Source: DATEOR01 sp035296905 (GTDB taxonomy: Bacteria; Actinomycetota; Thermoleophilia; Gaiellales; Gaiellaceae). From it: 53,928 bases of DNA. Location of the stretch: NCBI GenBank assembly GCA_035296905.1, contig DATHAA010000044.1, positions 1-53,928 of the forward strand, given 5' to 3'. Of the stretch, positions 49,252 through 53,928 are shown piece by piece. The notes under the pieces are model-generated. The model worked only from the letters and a program-made list of their open reading frames with translations. It searched no databases and had not been told where the DNA came from. Each line of letters begins with the position of its first letter. Position 1 is the stretch's first letter. Made by a program: the position numbers and the translations under genes.

Positions 49252-50102
49252 GCGGACAGGACTGCGCCGACGAGAGCCGGAAGATTCTCGACCGTGTAGC
49301 CGCCTTCGAGCACGAATCCGACCCGCGGTGCGAGTGCCTGCGCGCGCCGCGTCATCTCCGCAAAGCCGTCGGCGGTGACGCGCATCCCGCCGAGGAGGTC
49401 GCCGGCGGCCGCGTCGAACCCTGCCGAGACGAGCAGGAGCTGGGGATCGAAGCCCGCGATGGCCGGTTCGACCAGCTGCTCCATCGCGTCGAGATACGTG
49501 TCGTCCCCGGAGCCCGCCGGAAGCGGCACGTTCAGCGTCGTCTCGTTCCCTTCGCCCGGCCCGCCGCTCCCTGGCCAGAACGGCCACTGCTGGAGGGAGA
49601 CGAAGAGGACCGACGGGTCGCTCCAGAAGATGTCCTGCGTGCCGTTCCCGTGGTGGACGTCCCAGTCGAGGATCGCCACACGGTCGATCCCGAGGTTGAC
49701 CTGGGCGAAGCGGGCGGCGATGGCGACGTTGGCGAAGACACAGAACCCCATTGCCCGGCCCGGAAGCGCGTGGTGCCCGGGCGGGCGGACCGCAGCGAAC
49801 CCGCCGCGCTCGGCGACGGCGATCGCCCCGCCGGCCGCGAGCCGTGCCGTCTCGTACGTCGACGGCGTGCAGACCGTGTCGCCGTCGAGCATGACCGTCT
49901 GCCCACTCTCCGAGGTCTCGCGGATGCGGCGGATGTAGCCGGGGTCATGGCAGAGCGCGAGCTCCGATTCCGTCGCGCGCCGCGGCTCCTCGTACTCCGA
50001 AAACGCCTCCAGGAGGACGGCGACGCGCTCGGGCCGCTCGACGTGGTCGCCGGTCGGATGCAGGCTCGCGAAGTCGGGATGGCTGACGAGGGGCGCTACC
50101 AA
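49248..50102 (-). CDS. Histone-deacetylase-fold amidohydrolase
   Basis: 284 residues. Zinc and active-site motifs are VRPPGHHALPGRAMGFCVFANVAIAA, DWDVHHGNGTQDIFW, VSAGFDAAAGDLLGGM and LEGGYTVENL, including the catalytic Tyr. Bacterial members deacetylate acetylpolyamines, acetoin-related or other small amides. TTG 50102 overlaps the SDR stop by 7 bp. Polyamine deacetylation would fit the gamma-glutamyl pathway elsewhere in the window, but this is conjecture. Confidence 0.9.
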   Translation of the reverse strand: MVAPLVSHPDFASLHPTGDHVERPERVAVLLEAFSEYEEPRRATESELALCHDPGYIRRIRETSESGQTVMLDGDTVCTPSTYETARLAAGGAIAVAERGGFAAVRPPGHHALPGRAMGFCVFANVAIAARFAQVNLGIDRVAILDWDVHHGNGTQDIFWSDPSVLFVSLQQWPFWPGSGGPGEGNETTLNVPLPAGSGDDTYLDAMEQLVEPAIAGFDPQLLLVSAGFDAAAGDLLGGMRVTADGFAEMTRRAQALAPRVGFVLEGGYTVENLPALVGAVLSA

Positions 50103-50830
50103 GCGGGATCGGCCACGACCTGCTGCGTCATAGCGCCGTCGATGACGACACTCGTGCCGCTGACGTACCCCGCTTCGTCGCTCACGAGGTAGGAGACGAG
50201 CGCGGCCACGTCAGCGGGCTCGCCGGGGCGCCCGAGCGGGATCTGGTCGGCGAGCTCGTCGGCCTCCTTGTTCCTGCTCGTCGCGATTGCGCCCGGCGCG
50301 ACCGCGTTTACGCGGATCTCGTCCTGGGCGAGCTCGAGCGCAAACGAGCGTGTCAGCATCCCGAGCGCCGCCTTCGCGGATGCATAGAGGGCGAACCCTG
50401 GGCGCGGGATGTGCTCGTGGACGCTCGTGATGTTGACGATCACGCCGCCCTCGCCGTCGCGCATCCGCTTGGCTGCCGCGCTCGACATGAGGAACGCTCC
50501 TCGCACGTCCACCGAGAAAAGGGCGTCGAAGTCGTCGACGTCGAGATCCAGCGCCGGCTTGGCAGACGTGGCCCCGGCGTTGTTTACCAGGACGTCGATG
50601 CGGCCGAGCTCGTCAACGGTCTTCGAGATCAGCCGCTCGCCGATGTCGCGGTCGGAGAGGTCGCCGACGAGCCAGATCGCCCGGCTGTTCTCGGCGATCT
50701 CCTCGTAGCGCGCCTTCGGCTCCTCGTCGCGAGTGTGGAAGCCGAGCACGTAGCCGTCCTGCTGAAGTCGCTGCGCGATCGCCCAGCCGATTCCGGTGTC
50801 CGCTCCAGTGACGACCGCGACCTTGTCCAT
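50096..50830 (-). CDS. Short-chain dehydrogenase/reductase (FabG-like)
   Basis: 244 residues from ATG 50830. The cofactor motif is TGADTGIGWAIAQ, NNAG is at about residue 83, and the active site is SVHEHIPRPGFALYASAKAALG (Ser, Tyr-x3-Lys). A FHTRDEEPKARY segment after strand 2 suggests NADPH preference. The ORF extends upstream to 50905, but this is antisense to the exonuclease end and lacks conservation. Substrate unknown. Confidence 0.92.
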   Translation of the reverse strand: MDKVAVVTGADTGIGWAIAQRLQQDGYVLGFHTRDEEPKARYEEIAENSRAIWLVGDLSDRDIGERLISKTVDELGRIDVLVNNAGATSAKPALDLDVDDFDALFSVDVRGAFLMSSAAAKRMRDGEGGVIVNITSVHEHIPRPGFALYASAKAALGMLTRSFALELAQDEIRVNAVAPGAIATSRNKEADELADQIPLGRPGEPADVAALVSYLVSDEAGYVSGTSVVIDGAMTQQVVADPAW

Positions 50831-50859
50831 GGCCTGATTCTGCCTGAGCCACGGCGGCA

Positions 50860-51693
50860 CTAAGGGCGTTCCTGCAACCGTCGGGTGAGACCGCCAAGGC
50901 CCCACTCCTCCGTCAGGCCGGCGGCGCGCTTCCAGTTCGGCGCTACGTCCGGGAGCTTGCGCATCGGTGCGTCGTACTGGAGGGTCGCGATGCGGAGGTA
51001 CTCGCGCAGCTGGTCGGCGATTGTCGGAAAGCCGCCGGCCTCGAGCGCGGCCTCGAGCGATCCGTGCTTCTTGACGATCGCCGCCGCACGGCCCGGTCCG
51101 ACTCCCGGAGCGCCGGGGATTCGGTCCGAGGGGTCGCCGCGCAACGCGATGAAGTCCGGAACCTGCTCGGGTTCGACCCCATATCGCTCCCTCACCTCGG
51201 CCGGCCCGACGCGCTGGAGCTCCGAGACGCCGCGTTTCGGGTGCAGGATGGTCGTCCGCGGCGAGGCCAGCTGAAAGAGGTCGCGGTCATTCGTGAGCAC
51301 GAGCGACGAGCCCTTGCGCTTCTCCTCCGAGGCCACGGCGGCGGCGAGGAAGTCGTCCGCCTCGTAGCCCGCTTCCTTCGCCCAGGGAAAGCCGAGCGCT
51401 TCGACGAAATCGGGGAGCCGGTCGAGCTGGTCGGTGAGGTCCCGTGGAAAGTCGCGCCCGGACTGGTATTCAGGGAGGAGCTCGTGGCGGTACGTCGGCA
51501 CGGTGAGCGTGTCGAAGGCGACGAAAATCGTGCGAGGCTCCTCGGCTTCCCACGCGCGGATGAGCATGTTCGCGAAGCCGACGATCATGTTCGCCGGCTT
51601 GCCGTCCCCGCCTTTGATGGAGCTCGGAAGCGCGTGGTAGGCGCGGTGCGCCAGGTTGTCGCCGTCGACTGCCAGTAAAGGTCGCGCGGCCAT
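50860..51693 (-). CDS. 5'-3' exonuclease (PolA N-terminal/flap-like)
   Basis: 277 residues. Metal-binding acids are in LLAVDGDNLAHRAYHALP, AGYEADDFLAAAVAS and LTNDRDLFQL, and the helix-hairpin-helix is GDPSDRIPGAPGVGPGRAAAIV. It is a stand-alone nuclease of the Pol I N-terminal family, acting on RNA primers or flaps. The ATG at 51693 begins directly at the fold. The integrated element begins just upstream. Confidence 0.94.
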   Translation of the reverse strand: MAARPLLAVDGDNLAHRAYHALPSSIKGGDGKPANMIVGFANMLIRAWEAEEPRTIFVAFDTLTVPTYRHELLPEYQSGRDFPRDLTDQLDRLPDFVEALGFPWAKEAGYEADDFLAAAVASEEKRKGSSLVLTNDRDLFQLASPRTTILHPKRGVSELQRVGPAEVRERYGVEPEQVPDFIALRGDPSDRIPGAPGVGPGRAAAIVKKHGSLEAALEAGGFPTIADQLREYLRIATLQYDAPMRKLPDVAPNWKRAAGLTEEWGLGGLTRRLQERP

Positions 51694-51763
51694 GAGGCCG
51701 AATAATGGCGTGTTCTCGCTAGGAATGCGCGTTTTACCTGCTCAGACGCGCTTTGAGCTCGTC

Positions 51764-51788
51764 TTGTACCCGCAACGTTGTACCCAAC
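51764..51788. repeat. Short direct and inverted repeats upstream of the integrase
   Basis: TTGTACCC occurs at 51764-51771 and 51778-51785, 14 bp apart, and GTTG...CAAC (51777-51780, 51785-51788) forms a small inverted repeat. This is just before the integrase gene, where arm-type integrase or excisionase sites often lie. No matching att copy is seen elsewhere in the window. Confidence 0.4.
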
Positions 51789-51835
51789 TGCTATCGTTCA
51801 TCGAGTCAGGAGGCCACTTCGATAAGGAGCAGAGG

Positions 51836-52959
51836 ATGAGAAACAGCGGAGTCATCAGGTACGAGGGCAAGCGGGGCGTCGTGTGGCGCATCAAGTACGT
51901 GGACGCCAACGGTGTTCAGATTCAGGAGACGCTTGGCAAAGAGTCCGAGGGGTGGACTCGGAAGAAGGCGAAGGCCGAGCTTCGAGAGCGTGTTGTTCGA
52001 GTTGAGAAGAAGAACTGGACGAAGCCCTCAGCGTTGACCTTTGCTGACTATGCCGATCAGTGGTTCGAGCGCGGTCAGGCTCACCGCCACTGGAGCGCGA
52101 GAACGGTCAGCGGGTATAGGGGTGTCCTCACGCGTCTCACGGAAGACCTAGGAGCCTTGCCGCTCGCGTCAATCCGCCCCTCGCGCATAACCGAATACGT
52201 TGCCTGGGCCTCAGAGGTCAAGAAGCAAGGGCCAGCATCGCTGAATCGAGACATCACCCTCCTGCACGACATCTTCAAGTCAGCGAAGCGCGAAGAGTTG
52301 ATCGAGACGAACCCCGCCGATGATGTCGAGCGCCCGAGGATCGTTCAGCGTAAGTGGCGCATTCTCGAACCCGCTGAGATTCGCGCCGTCCTCAAGGAGT
52401 TCGAAGACGAACAGGCGCGTACCGTCTTTCTCACCGTGGCTCTGACAGCCCTCAGGCGTCACGAGCTACAGAACCTGAGGTGGAGGGACATCATCCTCAC
52501 CGACCCCGAGCGCGGCCCTTACATGCGCGTTCGAAAGTCGAAGAGCGAGTCAGGCGTTCGAAGCATCCCCATTACGCCCACGTTGGCTGACGCTCTCTTC
52601 GAGCATCGCTCACGGTCGCCGTATCAGGGTGAAGACGAGTTGGTGTTCTGCTCGAAGAGCGGAAGGACGTTTGACGACAAGACCTACGCCGAGCAATTCC
52701 GCGCCGCGCTGAAGAGCGCCGGCATCGAGGACTACGTTCGCCCCTTCCACGATATGCGTCACTCAAGCATCACCAACGACGCTGCTGCGGGGGCGAACCC
52801 CACGGCGCTATGGCGAAGGCGGGCCACTCGGATATGAAAACCACCAAGGGGTACTTGCACTTGGCGGGCGTGGTGTTCAGAGACGAGGCAGAGGCACTTG
52901 AGAAAAGGCTTCTAGGAGCCTCTGTAAGCCCCATAGACGCGATGGAGGGCGCGGGCTAG
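51836..52959 (+). pseudogene. Tyrosine-type site-specific integrase, frameshifted near the C-terminus
   Basis: ATG 51836 follows AAGGAG. The N-terminal AP2-like/arm domain reads RNSGVIRYEGKRGVVWRIKYVDANG; the core-binding domain follows (LTFADYADQWFERGQ). Catalytic ALRRHELQNLRW (Arg) and FHDMRHSS (His-x2-Arg) are in the first frame, which ends at 52837. The remaining GHSDMKTTKGYLHLA, with the second His and the nucleophile Tyr, is in another frame ending at 52957-52959; the shift is at about 52809-52812. One extra base would restore an intact protein of about 373 residues. Codon use is less GC-rich than the neighbours, suggesting transfer. Confidence 0.8.
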
Positions 52960-52991
52960 ACTCCCCTTCCCCTCACCACGTTTCACGAGAG

Positions 52992-53017
52992 CGGCCCGGA
53001 GGCGGGCCGTTTCTCTT
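52992..53017 (+). terminator. Terminator after the integrase
   Basis: CGGCCC (52992-52997) and GGGCCG (53004-53009) pair over a 6-nt loop, followed by TTTCTCTTT. It lies 33 bp after the integrase stop. Confidence 0.7.
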
Positions 53018-53687
53018 TGGGAGTGGGGAGGGCGGCGAGCAGAGTCTGTCAGGAAGCCACTCGAACCCTCCCCGCGCAGAGCGTAGCGTCCGCTTCCTCC
53101 TCAAGGTCCTTGCCTGCCATGTGCGCCGTGACGCTGGCATCGAAGACGAGGCGACGGAAGCGAGAGGCTGTCGCCGGGTTGCTGCTGGGAGCCAATAAAT
53201 CCATGCAGGAGGCCGCGGAAGTCCCGTAGACGAGTAGACTCAACGCCCTACCGGGGCCGTTTTCGTTTCCGGGAGATGGGTACTTTCGTTGAGCCTTCCG
53301 ACGCCCGTCGTCTGCCTGTGGGGTTGGGGCGCGTTGGCAATTCGAGGGCCGCTCTCCTCGCGCGACGAGGGCGGCTCTCGCATTAGTAGGGAGGGAAGGA
53401 GGAAGCACTGTCAGGAACCGCCAACCACCCTTCCCACGCAGAAGAGTATCGAGGGCCGGGGCCTAGGCCAACGGAACTGCGGCTACTCCGCTGGCCTGAC
53501 GCCAGGGAAGCGAAGGAGCGGCGCTCAGCCCCCGGTCCCCTTCGTACTTGGTAGCACGTCAACGCTACGGTCGCAGACACTTACTATGGTTTTCGAGTCC
53601 GAGTCTCCGTCGTTGAGCAAGCTAGATAACGGCCAGCTGAGTGGGGGCCGCTAGGAGGGTTTGGCGGAAAAGCGGCCGTGAGACAAA
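53018..53687. other. Gene-poor remnant with a diverged repeat pair and a hairpin
   Basis: No convincing gene lies here. CTGTCAGGAA followed by CCCTCCCCGCGCAGAG (about 53048-53082) recurs in diverged form as CTGTCAGGAA...CCCTTCCCACGCAGAAG (about 53409-53445), some 360 bp apart; both are preceded by G/A-rich runs. In one frame the copies read CQEATRTLPAQS and CQEPPTTLPTQK. A hairpin pairs 53344-53360 with 53366-53379. A fragment RRRKREAVAGLLLGANKSMQEAAEVP (53142-53226) resembles part of a helix-turn-helix but ends at a stop. Confidence 0.4.
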
Positions 53688-53864
53688 ATGCTTGTTGTGC
53701 GCTGTGAGGAATGTCCGAGTCGCTCGGAGACCGCGCAGGGCTGGATCGCGCTCATAATTGACGACGAGGAAGAGCCGGACGTAGATCCCTACGTGGTCGC
53801 GTATTGCCCGAACTGTGCGCAGCGGGAGTTTGGGTTTTTGACCAACCGCCACAGACTCGCCTAG
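53688..53864 (+). CDS. Small zinc-ribbon protein, 58 aa
   Basis: ATG 53688 to TAG 53862-53864, below the usual ORF length cut-off. The sequence has two Cys pairs, VRCEECPSRSE and AYCPNCAQREFGF, separated by an acidic stretch (IDDEEEPDVDPY). A four-Cys zinc ribbon is likely. No family recognised. No ribosome site of the AGGAGG kind is immediately before it; the nearest is AGGAGG at 53653-53658. It may be the only intact gene of the integrated element's end in this window. Confidence 0.55.
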   Translation: MLVVRCEECPSRSETAQGWIALIIDDEEEPDVDPYVVAYCPNCAQREFGFLTNRHRLA

Positions 53865-53928
53865 AGCGGCTTGCGCCCTCCACGACACTGGCGGGAATAC
53901 CTCGTTGCCGGTTTCGGCGGTCTGATGC

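Overview
This is high-GC chromosomal DNA that looks actinobacterial, probably class Thermoleophilia and possibly Gaiellales-like; the class is an inference. Support comes from the perfect CGAAC-N4-GTTCG SOS box in front of lexA, an F420-type PPOX flavoprotein, the cysS-rlmB-yacP-sigH gene order, many GTG and TTG starts, dense stop/start overlaps, and several starts that sit 5-8 nt after a -10 box with no room for a ribosome binding site.

Layout: (a) 1-2.6 kb: the end of an MMPL-type transporter, a cobalamin-binding MerR regulator, and an operon of three small membrane proteins plus a fasciclin lipoprotein behind a repeat-flanked promoter. (b) 2.6-9.2 kb: a CPA1 Na+/H+ antiporter, an unusually short GluRS-like protein, a LysR regulator and the glyoxylate shunt (malate synthase, isocitrate lyase). 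(c) 9.2-14.5 kb: a decayed SGNH hydrolase, then cysS-rlmB-yacP-sigH and tRNA-Thr. (d) 14.5-17.1 kb: glycosyltransferase, CDF transporter, stand-alone receiver, secG. (e) 17.1-21.2 kb, minus strand: tldD, pmbA/tldE, a six-Asp-box beta-propeller protein and a MoaD/ThiS-like protein ending in Gly-Gly. (f) 21.3-25.7 kb: tRNA-Leu, lexA, a small zinc ribbon, RNase P RNA, a short citrate-synthase-fold protein with a PaaK-like ligase, and a DksA/TraR-like protein without its zinc cysteines. (g) 25.7-39.8 kb: accessory metabolism: two exported proteins, glutamine-synthetase-like and C26 amidohydrolase genes with an APC permease, a dimethylglycine/sarcosine dehydrogenase-like enzyme, an ornithine cyclodeaminase homologue, an ArsR operon, a CoA-transferase, a PhyH dioxygenase and an aldo/keto reductase. 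(h) 39.8-48.0 kb: an eight-gene hopanoid operon, hpnC-hpnD-hpnE-shc-hpnA-hpnH-hpnG-ispH, with every junction overlapping. (i) 48.0-51.7 kb: prephenate dehydratase, a membrane protein, an HDAC-fold amidohydrolase, an SDR and a 5'-3' exonuclease. (j) 51.7-53.9 kb: a lower-GC integrated remnant with a frameshifted tyrosine integrase, hairpins, a diverged repeat pair and a 58-residue zinc-ribbon gene.

The best-explained system is the hopanoid operon, which carries FPP-to-squalene conversion, cyclisation, side-chain addition, and its own isoprenoid-supply enzyme. The most open question is the tldD-tldE/propeller/MoaD-like unit, which pairs a processing peptidase with a ubiquitin-fold protein. Five genes carry apparent frameshifts, four of which would be repaired by lengthening a short G or C run, so base accuracy should be checked before calling them pseudogenes.
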